21,222 bases of DNA from a bacterium (GTDB lineage Bacteria > Chloroflexota > Dormibacteria > UBA8260 > Bog-877). The notes beneath the pieces are model-generated. The model was not told the origin of the DNA. It was given only the letters and a program-made list of their open reading frames with translations, and made no database searches. The position numbers and the translations under genes are program-made. Shown piece after piece: positions 7,497 through 15,018 of the stretch. The stretch lies in NCBI GenBank assembly GCA_021791345.1, contig JAJYWT010000179.1, forward strand, positions 1-21,222, given 5' to 3'. Numbering within the stretch: the first letter of the stretch is position 1; each line of letters starts with the position of its first letter.

Positions 7497-7723
7497 CAGC
7501 TGGACAGGCTGGTCTCGACCGGCCGGTAGCCGATCTCGCTGAGCGCCGCCTTCAGGCTGGCCTCGTCGATCGACTGCTCGTCGTAGTGCACCTGTACCTG
7601 GTTGCTTGCCGCATCCGCCCTGACCCGCAGCACCCCGTCCAGTCTGGTCAGCCGGGCCGAGATAGTGCGCTCGCATCCCTCGCAGTGGATCTCTTCGACG
7701 GTGATCGTTGCCTTCCTGGCCAT
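7496..7723 (-). CDS. Heavy-metal-associated (HMA) domain metallochaperone, CopZ-like
   Basis: A 75-residue single-domain metal chaperone. The ferredoxin-like HMA fold carries the metal motif HCEGC (Cys14, Cys17) after the first strand ATITVEEI, and ends SLKAALSEIGYRPV as typical for the family. It would carry a soft metal (Cu(I) is most common) to the ATPase encoded divergently. I chose the ATG at 7723 because GGAGG lies 6-7 bases upstream; the open frame extends to 7822 but that would cross the promoter. It is the first gene of the HMA-merR operon, transcribed from the MerR-type promoter at 7752-7783. Confidence 0.9.
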   Translation of the reverse strand: MARKATITVEEIHCEGCERTISARLTRLDGVLRVRADAASNQVQVHYDEQSIDEASLKAALSEIGYRPVETSLSS

Positions 7724-7751
7724 GGGGGACCTCCAAGTGGCTGTCCCGATC

Positions 7752-7783
7752 AATCTAAACCATCCTCCTCGATGGAAGGTCAA
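7752..7783 (-). promoter_or_regulatory. MerR-type promoter/operator of the HMA-merR operon
   Basis: On the minus strand, -35 TTGACC (7783-7778) and -10 TAGATT (7757-7752) are separated by 20 bases. That over-long spacing is the hallmark of promoters activated by MerR-family DNA distortion. The spacer holds the dyad CCATC-N6-GATGG and begins CTTCCATC, the same half-site as in the ATPase promoter. Confidence 0.8.
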
Positions 7784-7955
7784 GGCGGAGATGAGACCCT
7801 CCCGCGAGGCGGCGAAGGGCAACCGCTGCCGCGACTGAGCGTCCCCCGGGCTCGCCCTTTACGTCCACGTGGCGCTCGCCCGCCTCCTGCGCTGACCAGA
7901 GAGACCACCAATCAAGCGCCGGAGGAGATCCGCTGCCGCCTTCACCGGTTGCGGC

Positions 7956-7987
7956 TTGACCTTCCATCTAGATAGAAGGTGTACCGT
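7956..7987 (+). promoter_or_regulatory. MerR/CueR-type promoter/operator of the P-type ATPase
   Basis: -35 TTGACC (7956-7961) is followed by a 20-base spacer and a weak -10 TACCGT (7982-7987). Across 7959-7980 lies a 22-bp palindrome, ACCTTC...GAAGGT, matching at 20 of 22 positions around a TCTAGA centre. This is very close to known CueR-type operators (ACCTTCC...GGAAGGT). The ATPase Shine-Dalgarno follows at about 7993-8000. Confidence 0.85.
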
Positions 7988-8009
7988 CGCCCGGAGGAGG
8001 TGCCACACC

Positions 8010-10535
8010 ATGTCGACGACGACCGGACGGCGCGATTCGGCTGCGGCCGGGACAAGACCTGCGGCCGGCGGCCCCGACCTCGGGTGGCTGGCAGACCGGG
8101 TGCGGGCTGCCCCCGACGGCACCGCCCGGCTGCAGGTGAGGCTGGGCAACCTGCATTGCAGCTTCTGCGTGTCGACCATCGAGAAGGCGGTCGGGCGCCT
8201 CGATGGGGTCGAGGCGGTGGCGGTGTCCCTCGCCCACGAAGAGGGTCTCTTCACCTACCGTCCCGATGTCGTCGGGCCGCAGCGGATCGTCGACACGCTG
8301 CGCGCGGTCGGCTACTCGGTGCGCGGCCCGCGCAAGGTTGGGCTGTTCGAGGAGGAGCAAGCCGCACTGGAGGCCGAGCGGGAGCACTTTCAAGTGGGGC
8401 TCGTGCTCTCCGTGGCCACCTTGGGGTTGATGAGCTACTTGTGGGCGACCGGCCATCCGCTCTCGGTCACCTGGGAGGGGCGGTCCTTTGCCTTCGGGCC
8501 CTGGCTGGTGCTCGGGATGGCGCTCTCCATGATCTTTGTGGTCGGCCGACCGATCCTGAAGATGGCCTACTCCAGTGCCCGGCGGCGGATATGGAACCAG
8601 CACGTCCTTCTCGAGGCCGGGGCCCTAGGTGGTCTGGTCGGCGGCCTGCTTGGCTTGTTCGTCGCCCCTCAGGTTTTCCCCGCCGGGGACTTCCTGTCAG
8701 TGGCCGTGTTCATCACCACCTACCACCTCCTCTCCGGCTATGTGTCGTCGCTCGTCCGCTCGACTTCTTCGGCAGCGGTGCGCCGCCTGCTCGACCTCCA
8801 GCCTGACACCGCCCGGGTGCTGCGGGACGGCCACGAGGTTGAGGTGCCCGTCGCCCAGGTGCGCCTCGGCGAGCGGATGCGGGTGCGTCCCGGCGAGCTG
8901 CTCCCCCTCGACGGCCGGGTCGTCGCGGGGGAATCGGCAGTGGACGAGTCGATGGTGACCGGCGAGCCGATCCCCGCCCACAAGAGGCCCGGAGATCAGG
9001 TGATCGGAGGGTCGGTCAGCACCGCCGGCATGCTCGTGGTCGAGGTCACCAAGGTCGGGGAAGACACGTTCCTGGCCCAGGTGGCCCGCCACGTCGAGGA
9101 GGCCCGGGCCCTCAAGCCGGGCATCATCCTGCTCGTCGACCGGGTGTTGAAGGTCTTCGTGCCAGTCGTCCTGGGCGCAGCAGTCCTCTCCCTGTGCGTG
9201 TGGACACTCGGGGACTGGGCCGCCACCGGGCAGGTCGACCTCGCTCGGGGGGTCTTCGCCGCGCTGGCGGCGCTGGTCATGGGCTACCCTTGCGCCCTGG
9301 GTATGTCGACGCCGCTGGCCATGATGCGCGGCGGGGGGATGGCCGCCGAGCGGGGCATCCTGATGCGCTCAGGCGAGGCGTTCCAGGTCTTTGCCGACAT
9401 CGACGTCGCGGTGTTCGACAAGACCGGCACGCTCACGGCCGGGCGGCCAACCGTTGTCGAGCTGCTGGCCGCCAGCCCAAGCGCCGTCGCCTCCCCCGAC
9501 GAGTTGCTGCAGCTCGCCGCGGCGGTCGAGGTCGCCTCTGAGCATCCCCTGGCCCGGGCCGTCGCCGCCGCCGCCGAGCAGCGGAACTTGGCCATTCCCG
9601 ACGCCACCGGGTTTGCCTCCCAGACCGGCCAGGGGGTCACCGCCATGGTCGGGGGCGCTGCGATCGCCGTCGGCCGGCCCCCGTGGATCAAGTCCCGCGG
9701 AGGGGAGCTGGGGCCGCTCCAAGCGCAGCTCGAGGCCATGCAGAAAGCCGCCCAGACCGTGGTTGCCGTCACCTACAACGGCGCTCTGGCCGGACTTCTC
9801 GGCATCGCGGACGAGGTCAAGCCGGACGCTGCCGAGGCCGTGGCGCGGCTCCTCGATTCGGGAATCTCGCCGGTCATGGTCACGGGGGACAACGAGGCCA
9901 CCGCCAAGGCGGTCGCCGCGCGGGTCCGGATCCAACAGGTTCATGCCGGCTTGCTCCCCGACCAGAAGGCCGGGATCATCCGCGCGCTGCAAGGCCAGGG
10001 GCACCGGGTGGTGATGGTGGGCGATGGCATCAACGACGCCCCCGCGCTGACCCAGGCCGACATCGGCATCGCCATGGGAGCCGGTACCGACATCGCCATC
10101 GAGTCCGCCGACGTCGTCCTGGTGGGCAACCGGCTCACCGCCGTCGCGGACGCTCGCGACATTGGTGCCAGCAGTTTCAAGAAGACCCGGCAGAACCTCG
10201 CCATCGCCCTGGCCTTCAACGGCATTGGAGTCCCGCTGGCCGTCACCGGGCTCGTCCAACCCACCCTGGCGATGATTGCCATGATCGTTTCGGTGTCGCT
10301 GGTGCTCTCCAACTCCTTCGCGGCGCGCCCATCCGGCAAACTTGCCGGAGACATCGGGCATTTCCTCGCCCGCTCTGCTCGCGCCAGCATCACCAAACTC
10401 AGCCCCGCCGGACTCCGGAGCTGGGTGGCACGGCCCCGCACGGCGGCGGTTCTGGGCCTAGTCGCCCTCGCCTTCGCGGCGGGGGCGCTCTTCGCGATCG
10501 GCCTCGGAACGCCGGTCTTACTGAACCGAACCTAA
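8010..10535 (+). CDS. Heavy-metal-translocating P1B-type ATPase (HMA domain, YPC motif)
   Basis: An 841-residue metal-exporting P-type ATPase of the inner membrane. An N-terminal HMA domain (about 40-105) has Cys50-Ser-Phe-Cys53. Membrane segments follow at about 126-150, 160-182, 195-215 and 228-250, with two before and in the ion site. Also seen are the actuator TGE (317-319), the phosphorylation motif DKTGT (Asp470), the HP motif (512-513), the nucleotide hinge GDGIND (671-676), two more membrane helices, and an extra hydrophobic helix at the C-terminus. The transmembrane metal motif is Tyr426-Pro-Cys428, not the usual CPC, and the TM7 Tyr-Asn of Cu(I) pumps is Phe-Asn. Copper is plausible from the CueR-like operator and HMA partner, but the specificity is uncertain. 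The ATG at 8010 was chosen for the GGAGGAGG about 9 bases upstream; the frame is open to 7956 inside the operator. Confidence 0.93.
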   Translation: MSTTTGRRDSAAAGTRPAAGGPDLGWLADRVRAAPDGTARLQVRLGNLHCSFCVSTIEKAVGRLDGVEAVAVSLAHEEGLFTYRPDVVGPQRIVDTLRAVGYSVRGPRKVGLFEEEQAALEAEREHFQVGLVLSVATLGLMSYLWATGHPLSVTWEGRSFAFGPWLVLGMALSMIFVVGRPILKMAYSSARRRIWNQHVLLEAGALGGLVGGLLGLFVAPQVFPAGDFLSVAVFITTYHLLSGYVSSLVRSTSSAAVRRLLDLQPDTARVLRDGHEVEVPVAQVRLGERMRVRPGELLPLDGRVVAGESAVDESMVTGEPIPAHKRPGDQVIGGSVSTAGMLVVEVTKVGEDTFLAQVARHVEEARALKPGIILLVDRVLKVFVPVVLGAAVLSLCVWTLGDWAATGQVDLARGVFAALAALVMGYPCALGMSTPLAMMRGGGMAAERGILMRSGEAFQVFADIDVAVFDKTGTLTAGRPTVVELLAASPSAVASPDELLQLAAAVEVASEHPLARAVAAAAEQRNLAIPDATGFASQTGQGVTAMVGGAAIAVGRPPWIKSRGGELGPLQAQLEAMQKAAQTVVAVTYNGALAGLLGIADEVKPDAAEAVARLLDSGISPVMVTGDNEATAKAVAARVRIQQVHAGLLPDQKAGIIRALQGQGHRVVMVGDGINDAPALTQADIGIAMGAGTDIAIESADVVLVGNRLTAVADARDIGASSFKKTRQNLAIALAFNGIGVPLAVTGLVQPTLAMIAMIVSVSLVLSNSFAARPSGKLAGDIGHFLARSARASITKLSPAGLRSWVARPRTAAVLGLVALAFAAGALFAIGLGTPVLLNRT

Positions 10536-11133
10536 GCAGCCCAACCGTCGGGGGATGGAGCCGGAGGGTGCGGCGGCACGCCGGCCGCGAGTCCCACAAC
10601 CCCACCCTGGAACAGCTCCCGGTCCTTACGCTGTGCCCGCTCCATCTACGGACCGGTCTGGGTCTCAGGGCCGGCACTCGGGGCTTCCAACGCCCCAGCA
10701 CGTACAACGGGTGGCGGCGCCAGCTGCCGGTATGAAGGCGCTGAGGGCCAGGCAGGCCCCGGCCGACCACGAAGCCCGCGGGGCCGCCGGCCACCTAGCT
10801 CCCCGGCTGGTTGGGGGGGAGCTACCTCGGGAGCTGTGGTACCCCTGCCCCAGCGGATCAAGGCCAGGGTCTGGGCTTTGAACCTGCGGCAGATGGGGAC
10901 GTGACTCCCGAAGGCACCTTGGGTCGGCTGCTGCGAACCAGGCGGCTCCCTCCACCACGACCGACCCACCGCCCCTACCAGCAGAGTCCCGGTCAGGTCC
11001 GCCGCTAGCGTGAGAACGATTCCCCGGCCATCCACAGGGCGGGCAAGAGGCTTCGGGCCGGGATCTACTTCCCAGATCCGGCCCGGGCACGTTCCGATCC
11101 TCACTCGGGCACCAACGGGGCGCGGGTGGGCGA

Positions 11134-11161
11134 GGCCCCGGTGGTGGCCACCACCGGGGCC
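11134..11161. repeat. Perfect 28-bp palindrome
   Basis: The 14-base arm GGCCCCGGTGGTGG is followed immediately by its exact reverse complement, with no loop. No U-tract follows on either strand, so a standard intrinsic terminator is unlikely. It could be an operator, a recombination site or a structured remnant. Confidence 0.6.
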
Positions 11162-11406
11162 AGCTCCTCTCTGGACCTGATGTCGGCCCTTCCGCCTTAG
11201 AGCTCTGTGCAGTTCCGAGGGCCGCCCGCCATAGGGACTGCCCCAGTCTTCGTCGAATTGAGCCTCCGCCGGCTCAGGATTCCCCGAAGGCTAAGAACCC
11301 GGCTCGACCCGCAAGAGACGCTGCCCTCCTTGCGGGCCGGTAGATGGCCGCGCCTGTGATCACCGTCACTGCTTTGCACCGGGCCCCCGTCCACCATCGC
11401 ATCAGA

Positions 11407-11431
11407 GGCGCGGCCGGGCGCGGGCCGCGCC
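11407..11431 (+). promoter_or_regulatory. GC hairpin just before the Met-rich protein's RBS
   Basis: GGCGCGGCC (11407-11415) and GGCCGCGCC (11423-11431) form a perfect 9-bp stem with a 7-base loop. It ends 10 bases before the GAGGAGGA ribosome site at 11441. It may influence translation or transcript stability; this is inference. Confidence 0.4.
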
Positions 11432-11457
11432 CAGCACCATGAGGAGGATTGGACACA

Positions 11458-12276
11458 ATGGCACAGCAAGTTCGTTCCGCGGCGGGCACCGGGCGGCCCG
11501 CACCAAGGGCGGAGGCACGCATCTCCGTGGCGTCGGTGGTCGGTGTCGGCGTGGGCGGAGGGCTCGCCGGGGGCCTGCTCATGATCGGCCTCATGACGCT
11601 CGTGATGGGGGCCTCGGGAGCAGGCTGGGCAACTCCGCTCAATCTGGGCATGGCGGCCTTCGTATTCACGATCACGCCACCCATGGCGATGCTGCCATCC
11701 CTCATGTCCATGATGGGGCTGCACCTACCGCCGTCCGCCATGGCGATGATCGCCCCGCTGGCCAAGGGCGGCCACCTGGCACCCGCCATGATGGCGAAAC
11801 TGCAGGCGATGCTCATGGGAATGCACCTGCCGGGCGCCACCGTCGCGGCCATGGGGGCTCTGCTCAGCGGCAGAGCCACCAATGGAGACGTGGTCACGCT
11901 GATGCATTCGATGACTCCCAGCGCCCAGGCTGCGGTCATGGCCGGCATGCCCGTGGTCGGGACCCAGGTGCTGGTGGGTGCGCTGCTCCACTTCGCCTTT
12001 GCTGCCGTCGTCGGGGTAGTCTTTGCCAGCCTCATCGTGGGAGCCGCCCGGCTCGGGTTGCCGGGAATGCACAGTTCAGCCGGAATCATCGGCGCGGGAG
12101 TCGTGGGAGGAGCTCTGCTCTACGTTCTCATGCGCTGGGGAATCCTACCCGCGGTTAACCCGATGCTGGGGCTGGTGCCAGAGGGCTGGTTCTTCGCCGC
12201 CCATCTTCTGTACGGCCTGACAGTGGGGGCCCTGGTAGCTGTGGCCCTGCGCCGCCGGCCACTCATCGCCGCCTAG
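11458..12276 (+). CDS. Met-rich multi-pass membrane protein, unknown function
   Basis: A 272-residue integral membrane protein not assigned to a family. About five hydrophobic segments are visible: roughly residues 25-47 (SVVGVGVGGGLAGGLLMIGL), 58-80, 163-190 (LVGALLHFAFAAVVGVVFAS), 205-225 and 236-258. The protein has 25 methionines (about 9%), most between residues 40 and 165, plus several His residues; for example MLPSLMSMMGLHL and LQAMLMGMHLPG. Met/His-rich stretches often bind Cu(I) or Ag(I) in other proteins, and the P-type ATPase lies upstream, but a metal role is only inferred. The ATG at 11458 was chosen because GAGGAGGA lies 9 bases upstream; a TTG at 11449 is also in frame. It seems monocistronic. 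Related small membrane families (YagU-like) are an alternative reading. Confidence 0.8.
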   Translation: MAQQVRSAAGTGRPAPRAEARISVASVVGVGVGGGLAGGLLMIGLMTLVMGASGAGWATPLNLGMAAFVFTITPPMAMLPSLMSMMGLHLPPSAMAMIAPLAKGGHLAPAMMAKLQAMLMGMHLPGATVAAMGALLSGRATNGDVVTLMHSMTPSAQAAVMAGMPVVGTQVLVGALLHFAFAAVVGVVFASLIVGAARLGLPGMHSSAGIIGAGVVGGALLYVLMRWGILPAVNPMLGLVPEGWFFAAHLLYGLTVGALVAVALRRRPLIAA

Positions 12277-12342
12277 GCCAGGCGCGGTAACAGACGGCTT
12301 GGCCTTCGGCGGCCGCGCCTTCTCTGAGGTCGACCCCGTGGT

Positions 12343-12678
12343 TCAAGGCAGCGGTCCCGCCGCCCTCCCGGCCGCAGGCCTGGGGCGCCGGCAACGACGG
12401 CAGGCCACGCTGGACGAGCGGGGCAGGCTGAAAGGCGGGAGCGCCATATGCGGCCCGGGGGCCAAGATGGCGCCCCGCCACTCCGCCCCCGCCCGATACA
12501 TGCCCGGCCCCAACTCCGTCTGCGACCCAGCAACCAGCTCGGCTGTCATCAAACCTTCGGTGACCACCAGGCAGTGACGGCCGTCGCTGGCCACCCGCCC
12601 AGGTGCGATGGCGCTGGCCTGGTGGCCGGCCGCGGCCCCGAGATGGGGACGCTGGAGCTCATCATTGGGGCTTCCCAT
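12343..12678 (-). pseudogene. Possible remnant or small gene, unidentified
   Basis: The translation contains DGRHCLVVTEGLMTAELVAG and then QTELGPGMYRAGAEW. Its alternation of short strands with LGPGM recalls the beta-roll of cupin or cyclic-nucleotide-binding domains, but the flanks degenerate into Arg/Pro-rich sequence. The start would be an ATG at 12678 without a Shine-Dalgarno. It could be a decayed gene or a chance open frame. Confidence 0.2.
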
Positions 12679-12970
12679 CCCAAGTCGTGGTCCGGCCTCC
12701 ACCGCGGGGGCCGGTGCGGGAGGCGCTGGCGGCCCATGGTTCTCGACCCAGGCCGAGGAGCCGACGCACCTTGCTGCCGGGCCCAGGTCACGGGTGCCCC
12801 GACTGTCCCGCGAGTACGCTGTCGCGGCTCAAAGATCAGGGAAGGTATGCCCCTCGATGGGCCCAGCCAGCGCCAGCGCGGTCCGGTGATCCGCGGTTCC
12901 GGCGGCCCTCAAGGCGAGAGCCGCCACTCTGAGCCGTGGGGTGACCGATTGAGGTCGTGCGCGCCGGCAA

Positions 12971-12996
12971 GGAGCCCCTGGGCGCCCAGGGGCTCC
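12971..12996 (-). terminator. Strong hairpin after the zwf-nnrE-Grx/TrxR operon
   Basis: The 12-base arm GGAGCCCCTGGG pairs perfectly with CCCAGGGGCTCC around a CG centre. It begins 18 bases beyond the stop of the last operon gene, where an intrinsic terminator belongs. Only two T residues follow on the minus strand, so it is a U-poor hairpin of the kind common in GC-rich genomes. Confidence 0.7.
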
Positions 12997-13013
12997 TGTC
13001 CCCTCATGGGGCC

Positions 13014-14234
13014 TCACACCGATGCCGCGAGCGCTCCGCCCTTAGTGGTCAGATGGTGGTGGTCCCGGAGGTACTGCCGAACCGCCAACAGCGCCGCAAT
13101 CCCCTCGCCGACCGCTGAGCCCAGCTGCTTGGTGGATCCCTGCCGCACGTCGCCGGCGCAGAAGACTCCAGCAAGCGAGGTCTGAAAGCCCCCATCGGTG
13201 GTCACAAAGCCCGGTCCGTCAAGGGACAGCACCCCCCGGAGGAAGTCGGTATTGGGGTCCAGCCCGATGAAGATGAAGGCGCCAGCCGGTCGCCAGGACA
13301 GCTCCTCACCGGTGCGCCGGTCACGGGCCCGCACCTCCTGGAGCCGCCCACGCCCGCGCAGCTCGATCAACTCGGTACCGGTGTGGACGACAAACCGTGG
13401 GTCCCGCCGAACCCGCTCCTGGAGAAGCCTCGAGGCCCCGAGTTCGGGCTGGAACTCCACCACGCGGATTCGGCGGGCGAACTGGGCCAGGAACATCCCC
13501 TCCTCCAGCCCCGAGTTGCCGCCGCCCACCACCAGCAGCTCCTCCGCCCCTCTGTAGAAAGGCCCGTCGCAGGTGGCGCAGAAGTGGACGCCGGAGCCGA
13601 TCAGCTCAGCCTCGCCGGGCACCCCGAGGCGCCGGTACGACGATCCGGTGGTCAGAAGCGCCGCGTGCGCACCGACGGCCTGGCCATTCGCCAACTGCAG
13701 CACCACGTCGTGGCCTTCGTGGGCGATCCCCGTCACCCCGACCGCCGACAGCAGCTCCACCCCGTAGCGGCGGGCCTGAGTGATGAATCGGTCGGCCAAC
13801 TCGGCGCCGCCAACGCCCTCGGGGAAGCCCGGATAGTTGTCGATGCGGTCGGTGACCCCTGCCTGGCCACCGAGGGCGCTCTTCTCGACCACCACGGCGT
13901 CGATCCCTTCCCGGGCGGCGTAGATGGCCGCCGCCAGGCCGGCCGGGCCGCCGCCAATTATGGCCAGGTCGTAGAAGCGCCGCTCCGCCTCCAGCTTCAG
14001 CCCCAGCTTGCGCGCCAGGGCATCGTCGGAGGGCTCCAGAAGGTAGCTCTGGTCGGGGAAGACGATGGTCGGGATGGTCCTGCCCCCGTGCTGGAGGGCC
14101 TCGACGTACCGCATCCCCTCAGGGTCCTCGTCTATGTCGATCCACTCGTGAGGCACCCGGTGCTCGGCCAGGAACTTCTTGGACCGCTTGCAGTCAGGGC
14201 ACCACGACGCCCCGTAGACCTTGATCTGAGTCAT
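13014..14234 (-). CDS. Glutaredoxin-thioredoxin reductase fusion (FAD-dependent)
   Basis: A 406-residue flavoprotein disulfide reductase with its own glutaredoxin-like domain. Residues 1-80 form the Grx/mycoredoxin fold: KVYGASWCPDCKRSKKFL (Cys12, Cys15) and cis-Pro in RTIPTIVF. Residues 88-400 are the low-molecular-weight TrxR module: FAD motif GGGPAG (94-99), redox pair CATCDG (Cys219, Cys222), second nucleotide motif VVGGGNSGLEE, and the C-terminal FAD signature VFCAGDVRQGSTKQLGSAVG. The NADPH-specific HRRxxxR is absent; VVEFQPELGAS resembles the NADH-using AhpF instead. The TrxR core presumably reduces the fused Grx, which then reduces proteins or peroxiredoxins. I chose the ATG at 14234 with GAGGTG about 9 bases upstream over a GTG at 14246. 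It is last in the zwf-nnrE operon, 16 bases after nnrE. Confidence 0.92.
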   Translation of the reverse strand: MTQIKVYGASWCPDCKRSKKFLAEHRVPHEWIDIDEDPEGMRYVEALQHGGRTIPTIVFPDQSYLLEPSDDALARKLGLKLEAERRFYDLAIIGGGPAGLAAAIYAAREGIDAVVVEKSALGGQAGVTDRIDNYPGFPEGVGGAELADRFITQARRYGVELLSAVGVTGIAHEGHDVVLQLANGQAVGAHAALLTTGSSYRRLGVPGEAELIGSGVHFCATCDGPFYRGAEELLVVGGGNSGLEEGMFLAQFARRIRVVEFQPELGASRLLQERVRRDPRFVVHTGTELIELRGRGRLQEVRARDRRTGEELSWRPAGAFIFIGLDPNTDFLRGVLSLDGPGFVTTDGGFQTSLAGVFCAGDVRQGSTKQLGSAVGEGIAALLAVRQYLRDHHHLTTKGGALAASV

Positions 14235-14250
14235 CGCTCCATGCACCTCG

Positions 14251-15018
14251 TCAAAGGTGGGCCAGCTCCACGATGTCCGAACGGGCGAAGATCGGCCCCA
14301 CCTTCAGCCCGAGACGCTGGTACACGGTCGGCGGGACCGAAATATCGGCCAAGTAGAGGTACCCCACCTGGGTTCTTGCGGAGGCCGCCAGCAGGCCAGC
14401 CTTGGGCAGGGCCAGGGTTACCGTCGCCAGCGCATGGACCACCGCCCCCGGCGCCGTCCCTCGGTCTGCGTCCAACCCCGAGGGGATGTCGAGCGAGATC
14501 ACCGGGACCCCAGAATCGTTGATGGCGCCGATGAGGTCCGCGACCGGCGGCCGCGGCGGCCCCTGGAGGCCGTAGCCGATGAGGGCGTCCACCACCGCGT
14601 CGGCGCCGGCCAGGGCGGCGGCGGCGCCCTTTTCCGAGTCGATGCGGACCCCCAGCCGCCGGGCGACCTCCAGCTGGCGTGCGGACGTCTCCCCCCGCAC
14701 CTGCGAGGAACTGGTTAGCACCACCACCTCGGCGCCCCAGACCAGTAGCCGCCGCGCCGCCGCCAGCCCGCCGCCACCGTTGGCACCCCAACCCGCAGCC
14801 ACCACGACCCTCCGGCCGGTGGCGGTCCCGCCCAGGCCCAGGCTTCGGGTCTGCTCGGCCACCGCCCGGCCGGCATTCTCCATCATCTGAGTGAGCTCGA
14901 TGCCCAGCTCTTGGATCATGATCCGGTCAACTTCGCGCATCTGCGCCACCGTGACGGCGGGGATGACCGGCTTGTCGTCCGGGCCGGACGTCGAGGCGAG
15001 TCCGTGCACCTCTCTCAC
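14251..15018 (-). CDS. nnrE: NAD(P)H-hydrate epimerase-like (YjeF_N/NnrE) protein
   Basis: A 255-residue YjeF_N-domain protein. This family epimerises damaged R-NAD(P)HX to the S form for repair. Recognisable pieces are [14 protein letters not shown] and [12 protein letters not shown] (N-terminal helices), the [14 protein letters not shown] loop, [31 protein letters not shown] and ALPKAGLL. The usual NNGGDG loop here reads ANGGGG, so the conserved second Asn and the Asp are changed; activity may be altered. No C-terminal dehydratase domain is fused and no nnrD was seen nearby. The GTG at 15018 overlaps the zwf TGA by 4 bases (GTGA), showing tight coupling; a GTG at 15009 is an alternative. 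The assignment to the fold is firm; the exact activity is less certain. Confidence 0.83.
   Translation of the reverse strand: MREVHGLASTSGPDDKPVIPAVTVAQMREVDRIMIQELGIELTQMMENAGRAVAEQTRSLGLGGTATGRRVVVAAGWGANGGGGLAAARRLLVWGAEVVVLTSSSQVRGETSARQLEVARRLGVRIDSEKGAAAALAGADAVVDALIGYGLQGPPRPPVADLIGAINDSGVPVISLDIPSGLDADRGTAPGAVVHALATVTLALPKAGLLAASARTQVGYLYLADISVPPTVYQRLGLKVGPIFARSDIVELAHL

Larger units (their letters stand above)
10536..11457. other. Long gap with palindromes, possible gene remnant
   Basis: No supported gene. A plus-strand frame just ahead of a TAG at about 11200 reads RLRAGIYFPDPARARSDPHS and continues plausibly for about 60 codons, but it opens after a stop with no start codon; it could be the remnant of a 3' end. 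The stretch is rich in inverted repeats: an imperfect stem around 11055-11084, a perfect palindrome at 11134-11161, arms at 11308-11315/11329-11336 (CCCGCAAG/CTTGCGGG), and a hairpin at 11407-11431. Confidence 0.35.
12277..13013. other. Gap with possible decayed minus-strand genes and a hairpin
   Basis: No strongly supported gene. Two minus-strand patches look protein-like: one at 12343-12678 (separate entry), and one ending at 12829 whose last residues read RTALALAGPIEGHTFPDL. Neither has a convincing start with a ribosome site. The palindrome at 12971-12996 lies just past the Grx-TrxR gene. Confidence 0.35.

Noticed and set aside
9369..10361. 330-residue minus-strand open frame inside the P-type ATPase
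   Set aside because: Gly/Asp-rich mirror of the ATPase coding strand; no motif or start site.
13383..14522. 379-residue plus-strand open frame
   Set aside because: Antisense to the Grx-TrxR and nnrE genes, whose families are clear on the minus strand.
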